A stretch of DNA of 64,000 nucleotides from Tildeniella torsiva UHER 1998/13D (GCA_019358835.1 JAHHIH010000021.1:47521-111520); one strand, 5' to 3'. Positions 52,387 to 60,306 are shown, counted from the first letter of the stretch. The notes: a model not told the origin generated them from the letters alone. Numbers and translations: made by a program.

Positions 52387-52580
52387 AGCTCGATCTCAGT
52401 GGTAGATAAAATTTGCGGGGTCTTCCCTGGCCCCTGGCGCTGCACCACAATGCGCAGCACCAGGCCCGACTCCATCTCGCGAAAGTTAATCAACACCCCC
52501 AGGCCACTGGAATGCTCGGCAAAAACCTGCAAGCCGTATTGAAAGGTGTTCCAAAAGCCGCCTAACTTACGGATCGCCAT
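52383..52580 (-). CDS. Hypothetical early protein, 65 aa
   Basis: Beta-rich (M-A-I-R-K-L-G-G-F-W-N-T-F, L-V-L-R-I-V-V-Q-R), no family recognised; overlaps its neighbours. Confidence 0.5.
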   Translation of the reverse strand: MAIRKLGGFWNTFQYGLQVFAEHSSGLGVLINFREMESGLVLRIVVQRQGPGKTPQILSTTEIEL

Positions 52581-53005
52581 GGCCCAATCTCCAGGTCGGT
52601 GGGTTCTCCAAACTCCAGACGCACCAGGTTGTTTCGCTTGCTCTGCACCAGCCGCTTGCCGTAGCGCAGCGCCAGCTCGTGGCCGTGGGCAAACAGCCGG
52701 GTGAGCTGCTGCTCTATGCGCTGCACCCGTCGCGGGTCGGGCCGCACCTTGCCCAGCTCAATGCGGTGCAGCTCTGCCAATTTGTTGATGCCCGTTTCAA
52801 TGGGCCACAGCTCGGCCCCGTCTTCAGCGTGGCTCACTGAGACTGCACCCACCTCCAGGCGCAGCTTGCGGCGTAGGGCGGTGCTGGCGGTGCAGGCCTG
52901 CTCATAGGTGGCATGGCGGCTTTGCACATCCCAGCCGTAGTGGGTGGCCAGGCCCACGCACCAGGGGGCGGTGGGGTCGCTCAGCAGGGCGGCGTCAAGC
53001 TTCAT
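52562..53005 (-). CDS. Hypothetical early protein, 147 aa
   Basis: The middle is helical and charged (I-N-K-L-A-E-L-H-R-I-E-L-G-K-V, R-V-Q-R-I-E-Q-Q-L-T-R-L). Not recognised. It sits where Mu keeps host-nuclease-inhibitor and other accessory early genes, but the sequence does not show Gam features. Confidence 0.5.
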   Translation of the reverse strand: MKLDAALLSDPTAPWCVGLATHYGWDVQSRHATYEQACTASTALRRKLRLEVGAVSVSHAEDGAELWPIETGINKLAELHRIELGKVRPDPRRVQRIEQQLTRLFAHGHELALRYGKRLVQSKRNNLVRLEFGEPTDLEIGPWRSVS

Positions 53006-53294
53006 CGCGCACCCCCCAGGCTTCTCTATGGGCTTTGCTCACGTAGGCCTGGCCAATGCTGAGGCGATCGCTCATCAACTGCTGTAACTGGTCAACCTTC
53101 CACCGCAGCAGCTTGCTGGCATTGGCCAGCATGTAGTGGTTGTTGTGCTCAAAGTCGTGGGGTAGCTTCAGCCGGTGGTTTTCAATATGGGCGCGGCTCT
53201 CCATCAGCTGGGCCACGCGCCGCTTAATCTGCTCAATGGTCAGCGGGGCACGGCGACCCTGCTCACTGCGTAGAAATTTGATCGATGTAGTCAT
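52995..53294 (-). CDS. Hypothetical early protein, 99 aa
   Basis: GGAG lies just before the ATG. Helical and basic (L-T-I-E-Q-I-K-R-R-V-A-Q-L-M-E-S-R), so possibly nucleic-acid binding. No family recognised. Confidence 0.5.
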   Translation of the reverse strand: MTTSIKFLRSEQGRRAPLTIEQIKRRVAQLMESRAHIENHRLKLPHDFEHNNHYMLANASKLLRWKVDQLQQLMSDRLSIGQAYVSKAHREAWGVRDEA

Positions 53295-53375
53295 AAGGTT
53301 TCTCCGGTTGTTTCTTGTTTGGTCAGTTGCTCTTGTTTGGTTGGTCGTTGGGCCTGGCCGCTCGCGGGCCAGGGG

Positions 53376-53720
53376 TTACTCGTTGATCTCAGACAAAGGG
53401 GAAGTCTTTAGGTTGTGTGGGCAGCCAGGGCAGGCCCGCATAAACGCCACCCGCTGAGGGTTGCCAGGCGCAAAGGGAATCTTTTGGTAAGCCACACACA
53501 GGTGAGCAGGCAGCTCAAACCCCGCCGCCGGGCAGCTCAGTTTGAGGCCCATATAGCGGCCCCGCACCAGGCGCTCAATGGCCGTGGTTGCTGCACCATA
53601 CTTGCCGCTTAGCACCTGGCTCACCGTGCTATCGCTAATCTCTAGCTCGCGGGCCACCGCCGCCTGTGAGCTGGCTTTAACCTGCCGTTTAAGCTCAATC
53701 AACCAATCAGCATCAGACAT
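53376..53720 (-). CDS. XRE-type HTH protein with Cys-rich tail, 114 aa
   Basis: Residues ~10-60 are a Cro/CI-type HTH (S-Q-A-A-V-A-R-E-L-E-I-S-D-S-T-V-S-Q-V-L-S-G). The tail has C-P near the middle and F-M-R-A-C-P-G-C-P, perhaps zinc binding. GGAGAG seven bases before the ATG at 53,720 sets the start. It follows the two-wing HTH gene. Confidence 0.75.
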   Translation of the reverse strand: MSDADWLIELKRQVKASSQAAVARELEISDSTVSQVLSGKYGAATTAIERLVRGRYMGLKLSCPAAGFELPAHLCVAYQKIPFAPGNPQRVAFMRACPGCPHNLKTSPLSEINE

Positions 53721-54297
53721 GTACAGGCTCTCCAATAGGGGTTAGATCTTGGGCCGTGTTGGGGTCAAATACTGTGCCATCGCGGCGAAACACCGGGGCT
53801 AGGGGGCCAGGGTTTTGCACCAGGGCGTAGGTGCGCACACTGCCTAGGGGGCTGCCGCTCTTGCGCTCCTGCTGCACCGCCACAATGCCCGCCCGCAAAA
53901 ACTTATTCAGGTAGGCTTCAACGGTGCGTTGCGGTAGGCCGGTCTGGGTTTGCAACGTGGGGCTGTCAAACCGCTGCACCTGGCGCATTGCCAACCAGCA
54001 TTTGGTGAGGCCATCCAGCAGGGCCGGGTCTAGGTTGGGGTCGTCAATGCCGGTGGCGTGGGGGGCTGGGGCATGGGGGCCGGTGTTCATCGCCAGTCGA
54101 TACTTAGCGGCCTTGTGCTTCTCAGTGGGCAGGCGAGGCTCGGTGCAGGTCACGTAGTCCCACTGCTTCAGCGCCTCTATATATTTGTGGGCCGTGCCGT
54201 AGACCTGCCCCGAGCGGTTTGCCACCTGCTGAATCGTGAACTCTGGTTCGCGGCGCATTGCACGCCACATTAAAATGCGGGCTTGTCGGTTTCTCAT
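53713..54297 (-). CDS. Protein with two winged-helix domains, 194 aa
   Basis: An N-terminal wing (F-T-I-Q-Q-V-A-N-R-S-G-Q-V-Y-G-T-A-H-K-Y-I) and a second one (F-D-S-P-T-L-Q-T-Q-T-G-L-P-Q-R-T-V-E-A-Y-L) are separated by a Pro-rich linker. It stands just after MuB; a DNA-binding regulator of early genes is likely. Confidence 0.65.
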   Translation of the reverse strand: MRNRQARILMWRAMRREPEFTIQQVANRSGQVYGTAHKYIEALKQWDYVTCTEPRLPTEKHKAAKYRLAMNTGPHAPAPHATGIDDPNLDPALLDGLTKCWLAMRQVQRFDSPTLQTQTGLPQRTVEAYLNKFLRAGIVAVQQERKSGSPLGSVRTYALVQNPGPLAPVFRRDGTVFDPNTAQDLTPIGEPVHV

Positions 54298-54305
54298 CTC
54301 GCACC

Positions 54306-55019
54306 TCAGCGTCGGTCTAAGAAATAGGCAGTCTTCAAGTCTTTCCAGGCGGCCAGGTCAATCTCGCCGCCCATGCGTTTGCCATAAAACTCAATCTTGG
54401 TCAGGCCGTTGGTCAGGTAGCCGCAGTTGCCATTGGCCTCCTGACACAGATCAGCCAACAGGTCATCAGCCACCGCCACCTCACAGCAGGCATCGGCCAA
54501 GGCCCGAGCGTCGCCAAAGCCCAGCTGCTGAAACTCCACTACCTGGGTAATGCGGCGGTTGAGCTGGGGCCAGCGGGCAATCTTCTGCTTCACCAGCTCC
54601 ATCCCCACCAAGATGATTGGGCAGTGCGCTACGTCGTAGACCGATCGCAGCGTCTCTAACATGCGCCCAGGGTTATTGGTCTGAAAGAGCATGTCGCACT
54701 CGTCAACAAAGATGGGGCGACGGTGCAGCGCCAGGCTGGTGGCGATCTCGTCGAGCATGTCTTGGTTGCGGTTCTTGGGCTCTTTGCCCAGCTCCACCAT
54801 CACCCGCTGAAGCATCACGTTCGGTGTCCACAGCGGTGTCGCCCGCAAGAAAATGCCTTTGTTGTTTAGGCTTAGCCAGCTGGTGGCCGTAGTCTTACCC
54901 AGGCCGCTATAGCCATACACCAGGCCAATGCACTCCACCCCCTTAGAGGTCGCCATCAGCTCAGTAAATGCCTGCCCCAACAACCGAACATTCGTGGTTT
55001 CTGCTACATTAGTCTTCAA
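54306..55019 (-). CDS. MuB-like AAA+ transposition ATPase, 237 aa
   Basis: Walker A G-Y-S-G-L-G-K-T-T (36-44), Walker B P-I-F-V-D-E-C-D-M and sensor-like N-R-R-I-T-Q. It is shorter than Mu B (312 aa), lacking the N-terminal HTH extension. MuB selects target DNA and activates MuA. It begins 36 bases after the transposase stop. Confidence 0.92.
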   Translation of the reverse strand: MKTNVAETTNVRLLGQAFTELMATSKGVECIGLVYGYSGLGKTTATSWLSLNNKGIFLRATPLWTPNVMLQRVMVELGKEPKNRNQDMLDEIATSLALHRRPIFVDECDMLFQTNNPGRMLETLRSVYDVAHCPIILVGMELVKQKIARWPQLNRRITQVVEFQQLGFGDARALADACCEVAVADDLLADLCQEANGNCGYLTNGLTKIEFYGKRMGGEIDLAAWKDLKTAYFLDRR

Positions 55020-55055
55020 GATTTGAACTCCTTTAAATTCGATTGATCAGCGCAA

Positions 55056-57428
55056 TTAGGCCCATCGCCGTGCAGCGAAAATGGCCTGGTTGCGCTCTTT
55101 TTCTGCGCGATCGTCGCGCAGCGTCGCAGCCACGTCAGGCATGCCAAACTCCAGGCCCAAGGCATAGGCCTCATCAGGCTTGCAGTGCAGCGCCATGCAG
55201 ACGAAGGTGCCATCCTCCCGCAGCACCTGGGCCATCTCAGCCCGTTTGGCCTCGTCGGTCAAGTGCACCTGCCGCTGGTAATAAAAAACAAACCAGTCAG
55301 CCGCCTGGGTGTAGCGGTTGGGGGCCTCCTCCTTCGGCTCGGCAGCCGCAGCCTTCACCCCAATGGGCACCACATTGCCCGCCGCTACACCGCCCGTCGC
55401 TACAGGCCGCAGCTCATCCTGTAGCGCCCCTTGCACCGCCGCCGTAATCTGCTGCGCAGCGGCAGGCAAGGCATTGGCCCCCAGAGCTTTATCGGGTCGC
55501 CGCTGCCATTCCTGGGCAATCTTTTGCCCCTCCCTGGCTCCGGCCCGCACCGCATTGGTGGTGCCCTTCTGCATTTGGTCGCCGCGCTGGGCGGCCACCA
55601 TCAGCTCTTCACGGGTCACAAACACATCCCAAGTGGCCGTGCCGTAGTACTCGGTCATGGCCTGGTTGTAGACATGAATGTTGCGCAGATCTAGGCCATC
55701 CATGGTCACCCGCAGGGTTTGCCCGGCGCTCACCTTGGCCAGGTTTTCGGTGATGTAGCGCCGGGTGTCAAAGACCAGGTAGTCGCGGCGGGCTTTGACC
55801 TCTTTGCTGTAGCAAAGGCGGCGCAGCTCGGTCTGGCTCAGGGGGCAGTCTCGCCGCTGCCAGCCCTGGCCCTGGTAGTGCTCTAGCCGCTCTAGGGGCG
55901 TCATGCTTTCCATGCCCAGCCCGCCGTGGGCGCGGTTGTGGGTCATCTCTACCCAGCTATCCAGCCAGGCCTGAAAGCTGTCGAAGTTGGGGGCCGCGTC
56001 GAGCAAATATTTCTCACCCTTGGCCTCGCGAATGCGCTGGCGATCGTCTACGCTGTGGCCCACAAAGCTGGGTTCGGTGCGCAGGTCGCGCATCAGGTCG
56101 CCTAGGGCCTTTTCCACGTTGCCCTTCTCCATCGGTCGCCCCGGAGTGCAGGGGTTAAAGACTATCCCCAGCGTGCGGCACACATCGTGGCTGATCAGAT
56201 TGTTCTTAAACTCACTGCCGTTGTCGGGCCGCAGCTCGTCGGGCATTCCCCAGTCTTCAATGCAGGCCATCAGCAGCAGCGCGGTGGTAATACCCTTGGG
56301 CGTCACACTCAGCAGCAGTTTGCGCCGCCGCGTCGCCACATCCAGGCACATGGCCACGTGAAAGCGCTTCGGCTCTGTCGCCCCCGGCAGTTTCAGCATC
56401 AGGTCAAGGGGTGTATAGTCAAGCTGCCAGCGGCTATTGGGCACACAGTCTTGGTCAAGCCGCCCAATGGCCATCTCCACTTTGTTGCGATAGTCTTTGG
56501 GGCTGGTCAGGGCCAGATATTGAGCCCAGCGCTCGGCCTTAAACCACTGCAAGTAGCGCAGCACTTGGGCATAGCTGGGGCAGGTTAAATCGGTGTTTAC
56601 AGCGTGCTTAAAGATCTCTTGCAGCCGCCGATGCACCACCCTCGGCTGTGCCGCCACAATGCTCTGCTCTTTGAGAATGCCGTGCACCACCTTCTCTAGC
56701 TCTGGGTTTTGGTGAATGTAGCCGCCCTTTTGCTTCTCAAACCTGCCGCCCAATGGGCCAATGGGTGCACCGTCGGCGGGGGCAAATTGCAGCTTGCGCC
56801 AGTTGTGCAGCGTGGTGCGGCTTACGCGGCTGCAAAACTGCCTTACCCAGTCGGGCACGGCAATCTCACCGGCCTCGTAGGCATTGCAAAACGCCAGCTC
56901 ACAATCGACCTTGCGGTCAATGTTGTTTTTCCAGCACCAGGGTTCTACCAGTTCCAGCATCAGCGCCCTGGCTTTGGCCCGCACTTCTTTGTTGGGGCCA
57001 ATGGGGCGGGGCTGCTGGTGGGCAGTCTCTAGCGCCCACAGACTAGGGTGCGGTTCGCGGCGATCGATCACTAGCAAAGAAGAAGCCGCCCGAACATCGG
57101 AAGCAGGCACCACTGCCCGGTCATAGGATTCAGGCGGCGTAGGGTGGGCATTGCCCACCGCTTGGGAAACCGGGGCTGTATGGAGTTCCTCAGCGACTGC
57201 CCCGGCCTCGACCACAGGGGCCGAAGACTTAACGTTTAATGCTTTTCTCAAAAGGGGTTGCCATCCCTCGGGGTATAGGCAAATTGGGTAGAGTTTTGCC
57301 TTGCTGCCAGGAACGCTAAAGCCCTCCCACCCTTCTTTTTTGGCCCTTACTTGAATCGGCCTAGGCGATTTGCCAGCCACCCTTGCAGCTTCAACTATGG
57401 CGATCGCATCTGTTTCTTGCGAATTCAT
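55056..57428 (-). CDS. MuA-like DDE transposase, ~790 aa
   Basis: An N-terminal HTH_Tnp_Mu-type domain (A-A-R-V-A-G-K-S-P-R-P-I-Q-V-R-A), a DNA-binding middle and an rve-type catalytic core with Asp in W-Q-L-D-Y-T (337), Asp in R-P-D-N-G-S-E (402) and Glu in K-G-N-V-E-K (439). The C-terminal part includes the Mu-C beta barrel (Y-L-V-F-D-T-R-R-Y-I) and a helical tail for MuB contact. The triad is intact. Start uncertain among 57,470 (GTG), 57,434 and 57,428. Confidence 0.95.
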   Translation of the reverse strand: MNSQETDAIAIVEAARVAGKSPRPIQVRAKKEGWEGFSVPGSKAKLYPICLYPEGWQPLLRKALNVKSSAPVVEAGAVAEELHTAPVSQAVGNAHPTPPESYDRAVVPASDVRAASSLLVIDRREPHPSLWALETAHQQPRPIGPNKEVRAKARALMLELVEPWCWKNNIDRKVDCELAFCNAYEAGEIAVPDWVRQFCSRVSRTTLHNWRKLQFAPADGAPIGPLGGRFEKQKGGYIHQNPELEKVVHGILKEQSIVAAQPRVVHRRLQEIFKHAVNTDLTCPSYAQVLRYLQWFKAERWAQYLALTSPKDYRNKVEMAIGRLDQDCVPNSRWQLDYTPLDLMLKLPGATEPKRFHVAMCLDVATRRRKLLLSVTPKGITTALLLMACIEDWGMPDELRPDNGSEFKNNLISHDVCRTLGIVFNPCTPGRPMEKGNVEKALGDLMRDLRTEPSFVGHSVDDRQRIREAKGEKYLLDAAPNFDSFQAWLDSWVEMTHNRAHGGLGMESMTPLERLEHYQGQGWQRRDCPLSQTELRRLCYSKEVKARRDYLVFDTRRYITENLAKVSAGQTLRVTMDGLDLRNIHVYNQAMTEYYGTATWDVFVTREELMVAAQRGDQMQKGTTNAVRAGAREGQKIAQEWQRRPDKALGANALPAAAQQITAAVQGALQDELRPVATGGVAAGNVVPIGVKAAAAEPKEEAPNRYTQAADWFVFYYQRQVHLTDEAKRAEMAQVLREDGTFVCMALHCKPDEAYALGLEFGMPDVAATLRDDRAEKERNQAIFAARRWA

Positions 57429-57484
57429 AACCATTTTTGACTGAAAACAGTACACGTGAACTTTGGGCACAAACGCAACACAAG

Positions 57485-57715
57485 CTAAGCTTGTAAGATG
57501 TTGTCTTTAAGCGCAACCCCACTAGAACCCCGCCGAGCATGGATCATCGCCAACAGCTCACTAGGCTTCATTCCCAGCCCTTGGGCAGCCCTCCCGAGGG
57601 TTCGCTCGTTCATTGCTACCTTCCCATTGATGTATCGGCTCCACCTAAAGCGGTCAATCCCCGTTGCCGCCTCAAGTTGAGCCAAGCTGGCCTTCTTGAA
57701 GTCGTTTTCGTTCAT
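57485..57715 (-). CDS. Ner/Cro-like regulator, 76 aa
   Basis: An HTH protein (F-K-K-A-S-L-A-Q-L-E-A-A-T-G-I-D-R-F-R-W-S-R-Y-I-N-G-K) beside the transposase, divergent from the repressor. ATG 57,715 (start M-N-E-N-D-F) is preferred to a TTG at 57,730. Mu Ner shuts off early promoters after induction. Confidence 0.8.
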   Translation of the reverse strand: MNENDFKKASLAQLEAATGIDRFRWSRYINGKVAMNERTLGRAAQGLGMKPSELLAMIHARRGSSGVALKDNILQA

Positions 57716-57822
57716 TGCGTTTTTACACAAGTTCGATGACTAAAAGTTAGCGCTCTTTCCGAATTGCGTCAATACGCAGTTGTATAAAAACACAACAGAA
57801 ATCATGATGTACTGGTGAGCCG
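57716..57822. promoter_or_regulatory. Divergent operator region
   Basis: Two inverted copies of a G-Y-G-T5-A-Y-A-C-A-A motif: GCGTTTTTACACAAG at 57,717-57,731 and its reverse-strand relative at 57,779-57,793 (13 of 15 bases equal). TATAAA at 57,783 could be a -10 element for the repressor. The pair probably forms sites for Ner and/or the repressor. Confidence 0.6.
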
Positions 57823-58068
57823 ATGCTGATGCAAGAAGTGGACCCTAGGGATGCTCTCGATAAAACCCTCGAAGTGTTCGGCGTGAAGGCAGCCGAGCTG
57901 GCAGAGCTTAGTGGCATCTCGGCACAGGAAATTTCCCGCTATCGCAACAAGCGGAAGGACATGAACTCATTGAACCTTCAAAAAATTGTGAACTGCCTGC
58001 CCCAGGCTGCCCGGTTCTACTTCTACTCACTGATGGCAGTAGGAGACCAACCTGAGAAGACTTGCTAG
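57823..58068 (+). CDS. Lysogeny repressor-like HTH protein, 81 aa
   Basis: An XRE-type HTH (V-K-A-A-E-L-A-E-L-S-G-I-S-A-Q-E-I-S-R-Y-R-N-K-R-K-D) on the plus strand, divergent from the Ner-like gene. In Mu the repressor c occupies this position. It is very small and lacks a C-terminal oligomerisation domain, so it could also be a second Cro-like regulator. Confidence 0.65.
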   Translation: MLMQEVDPRDALDKTLEVFGVKAAELAELSGISAQEISRYRNKRKDMNSLNLQKIVNCLPQAARFYFYSLMAVGDQPEKTC

Positions 58069-58089
58069 GCTTATTGACCCTTGTTGAGA

Positions 58090-58198
58090 ATTGGGTAGAT
58101 CGTTTGGGTGGTCAAAAGATCGTTTGGGTAGATCGTTTGGGTGGTCAAAAGATCGTTTGGGTAGATCGTTTGGGTGGTCAAAAGATCGTTTGGGTGGG
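58090..58198. repeat. 33-bp tandem repeat array, three copies plus a partial
   Basis: A 33-bp unit (TTTGGGTAGATCG followed by TTTGGGTGGTCAAAAGATCG) repeats three times head to tail at 58,090-58,188, then ten bases more. Inside it GATCGTTTGGGT occurs six times, at alternating 20- and 13-base spacing. It lies just after the repressor gene, near the phage left end, and could be an operator or transposition enhancer. Confidence 0.85.
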
Positions 58199-58273
58199 AA
58201 TTTCCTAGATATTCCTGACTAGCAATATTCCTGCCCTAACTGCTAACTGTCACACACCCATTGGGCATAGCAA

Positions 58274-58300
58274 AAGCGCCCTGGTTTCCCTGGGGCGCTT
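58274..58300. terminator. Bidirectional terminator-like hairpin
   Basis: AAGCGCCC / GGGCGCTT form an 8-bp stem. It lies between the convergent repressor (plus) and the 231-aa gene (minus). A CAAAAGC upstream gives a short U-run on the minus-strand transcript. Confidence 0.65.
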
Positions 58301-58320
58301 CGTGATCGGGCTAATTCAGC

Positions 58321-59016
58321 CTAGTCGTCGATATAAATCAGCGTTCCACCTATCGCCCTGCTACCCCCAAACCGCTTCCCACTCGGTGTTCGTAGCCATA
58401 GGTAAGCGCTATCAGGCTTCGTCGGGTTGCTCACCAAGGCCCAGCCCCGCTGCAACCCAGCAGCTCCCTCGCGCTGCACCTCCTTGTTCTGCGCCAAGAA
58501 GCCCACAGTCACCGTCACTTCTAAAATATCTGGGTCATCATCTCGCACCTTGGCCCCAGCCACAATCGTCCCGTTCGGGTCGATCTCCCTCACCCAGGCT
58601 ATAAACTGATCCAGCTCGCTCATCACAGGCGCAGTCGCAGGCTTCAGTGCATCCCGCCTGGTCGTCGCCACCTGCAAGTTCACCCGGTACTCCTCAATCT
58701 TCGCCCTTGCCTCAGCCTCGTCAGGGTGCCCCATCGGCACCAGCTTCAGCTGCGCTATGGCCTGCGCCCAGCGCTCCGCCACCAAGTTCCAAGTCTCCAC
58801 ATTGCTAGCCGTCTGCGCCATCACCGCAGCGTTGTAGGCACGCTCCTTCCCCGCCTGCAAATAGTCGGTCTCCGGCTCTGGCTCCGCCTCAGCAACAGCC
58901 TCCACCACCGGCTCATCCTCCACCTCAGGCAGCGCCGCATTCAGCGCCCACAAACCCAAGCATCCATTCAACCCCAGCACCAACGGTGCAACCAGCACCA
59001 CCCGCCCAACCCCCAT
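58321..59016 (-). CDS. Cyanobacterial membrane-anchored protein near the phage left end, 231 aa
   Basis: The N-terminus is a TM/lipoprotein-like segment (V-V-L-V-A-P-L-V-L-G-L-N-G-C). Residues ~50-110 follow a cyanobacterial pattern (W-N-L-V-A-E-R-W-A-Q-A-I-A-Q-L, V-P-M-G-H-P-D-E-A-E-A-R-A-K) found in several proteins of unknown function. It lies outside the repressor, within the prophage end, so it looks like captured host DNA (cargo). Confidence 0.6.
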   Translation of the reverse strand: MGVGRVVLVAPLVLGLNGCLGLWALNAALPEVEDEPVVEAVAEAEPEPETDYLQAGKERAYNAAVMAQTASNVETWNLVAERWAQAIAQLKLVPMGHPDEAEARAKIEEYRVNLQVATTRRDALKPATAPVMSELDQFIAWVREIDPNGTIVAGAKVRDDDPDILEVTVTVGFLAQNKEVQREGAAGLQRGWALVSNPTKPDSAYLWLRTPSGKRFGGSRAIGGTLIYIDD

Positions 59017-59202
59017 AAAGCCCCCTTAAACGCCTTTCTAATAAGCATTACAAGAGTGCCCGCCCTCATCCGGGCAGTACCACCGTGCGCTTCTAAAGCC
59101 CAAGCAAGGCAAGGCCTTCACCCTTACGAGCACAAACTTTGTGCGCCTGAAGCCTCAGCCCCGCGATCAGGCACAACTGTCACACTCGCCGTTACCTAAC
59201 TT

Positions 59203-59353
59203 TACCGTTTTCGGATCACCTGCGTTTCAAACTCCCCGATCTGGCCGTTTCGCCATCCAAAGCCCTCAAACCCTCTCCACCGGGCCGTTTGGTGCCTGCA
59301 TATCCGCCCAAGTCCGGCTTAGTCCATGATCCAAACCAGAGTGATCTGTGACA
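59203..59353. other. Left phage end with candidate transposase sites
   Basis: No gene ends here. CGTTT-core motifs recur: ACCGTTTTCGG (59,203), TGCGTTTCAAAC (59,221), GGCCGTTTCG (59,243) and GGCCGTTTGG (59,283). The last two are 40 bases apart. The prophage ends ...GATCTGTGACA at 59,353. Transposase binding is inferred from position only. Confidence 0.45.
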
Positions 59354-59358
59354 CCCGG
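59354..59358. repeat. Target-site duplication, right copy (CCCGG)
   Basis: These bases directly follow the prophage's last ACA and match 20,322-20,326. The next base begins the Trp codon of the continued recombinase frame. Confidence 0.92.
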
Positions 59359-59442
59359 TGGGTCGGCAATTCTTCAAAGGTGATTGAAGATCGTTATTTA
59401 GACAAGCTGAAGATGGATAAACTGCGGCCTACTGATGTTTAG
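59359..59442 (+). pseudogene. Tyrosine recombinase, 3' part (catalytic Tyr), split by the prophage
   Basis: Reads W-V-G-N-S-S-K-V-I-E-D-R-Y-L-D-K-L-K and stops at 59,442. W-V-G-N-S and the R-Y-L are the family end with the nucleophilic Tyr. It continues the frame that ends with R at 20,326 once the prophage and one CCCGG copy are removed. Confidence 0.92.
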
Positions 59443-59485
59443 GGTTGTTCGGCAACCTGAAGTCGTGGATTTGGCGCGATCGCCC

Positions 59486-59746
59486 TCAACTGGCCAACAA
59501 CTCTCCCTGGCCCTGAATGCGATCGCACCACTGCTGAGCCAGTACCGCCATCTCCTGGTGATTAGCCCATAGCTCAGACCAACTCAACTTCCACCGGCTC
59601 AGCAACCGCTGTAGATCAACTAAATCACTGGCAAACGCTATGTCTGTCTCTAGATTAATACCGGGCACTGCCCACTCGATGAAGAACTGACTCTCTATCA
59701 GGTGGAGCCTGAGCCCAAGAGGAACGGGAGCAGGTAATCGAGGCAT
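59486..59746 (-). CDS. Hypothetical protein, 86 aa, possibly with altered N-terminus
   Basis: The body (F-F-I-E-W-A-V-P-G-I-N-L-E-T-D-I-A-F-A-S-D-L, then W-A-N-H-Q-E-M-A-V-L-A-Q-Q-W) reads like a real small cyanobacterial protein of unknown function. Its first ~11 residues (M-P-R-L-P-A-P-V-P-L-G) lie antisense to the recombinase remnant, so its original start has probably been replaced at a junction near 59,715. Confidence 0.5.
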   Translation of the reverse strand: MPRLPAPVPLGLRLHLIESQFFIEWAVPGINLETDIAFASDLVDLQRLLSRWKLSWSELWANHQEMAVLAQQWCDRIQGQGELLAS

Positions 59747-60306
59747 TTTCGCAACATCAGGGCAACTGGAACGATCGGGGTTACACGGGCATTCGGTACA
59801 GTCACTATGCTCCGTTTATGGAATTTCTCTTTTTAACAGGGTGCCACCCGTCGGAGGCTGTCGGGCTGCGGTGGAAGAATGTGGCCGATGATTGCGACTC
59901 TGTGCGGTTTGTGGGATCCATTACAACCTCTGGCCGGGGAAAGCAGATTGAGGTTGAAGGATCGAAGAACAACAAGAAGCGCACTTTTCCCTGCTCCAAC
60001 CGGCTAAGGAAGCTGCTGACCCTAATTAGACCGGTGAAAATAGATCCCGAGGCGCTGGTCTTTCCGGCCCATCGGGGTGGATCCATCAATTACAACAATT
60101 TCTACAACAATGCTTGGGAGAAAGTTGCAGAGCCGCTTCAGCCCGAATCAACACCCTACTCCTGCCGCGACAAGTTCATCACCATTCAGATTTTGAAACG
60201 GGTACCCGAGTCGGTGATCGCCCAGTGGTGCGACACCAGCGTAGCAGTGATTCAAAAGCACTATGCTGATTTCTTGAAAATGCGTGATCTTCGACCTCAG
60301 GATTAA
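59713..60306 (+). pseudogene. C-terminal remnant of a second tyrosine recombinase
   Basis: From E-E-R-E-Q-V-I-E-A-F on, it is homologous to the split recombinase; a TGA stands just upstream at 59,710 and the N-terminal half is missing. The first catalytic Arg position reads T-G-C-H-P-S-E (His, not Arg), while C-R-D-K-F and the end K-H-Y-A-D with Tyr remain. It is a broken paralogue, apparently joined to unrelated DNA at ~59,715. Confidence 0.8.

Larger units (their letters stand above)
20327..59353 (-). mobile_element. Complete Mu-like transposable prophage, 39,027 bp
   Basis: Its ends are TGTAGCGG... and ...CTGTGACA, flanked by CCCGG on both sides, and its excision in silico restores the host recombinase reading frame exactly. 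Contents: MuA-like transposase, MuB-like ATPase, Ner-like and repressor genes, GemA, Mor-like activator, and a Mu-order head module (DUF3486, terminase, DUF935 portal, MuF, gpG, protease/scaffold, capsid, gp36). The tail module has tube, chaperone, long tape measure and hub but no sheath, pointing to a long non-contractile tail. The regulatory end is on the right. Nothing obviously essential is broken, so it may be active. Confidence 0.95.

Noticed and set aside
51815..52450. 211-aa reading of the gene before the 72-aa gene
   Set aside because: The first 73 residues are the shadow of the 65-aa and lipoprotein genes; the coupled ATG at 52,231 is the better start.
58090..58198. CRISPR array
   Set aside because: The units are contiguous with no unique spacers between repeats, and there are no cas genes; it is a plain tandem array.
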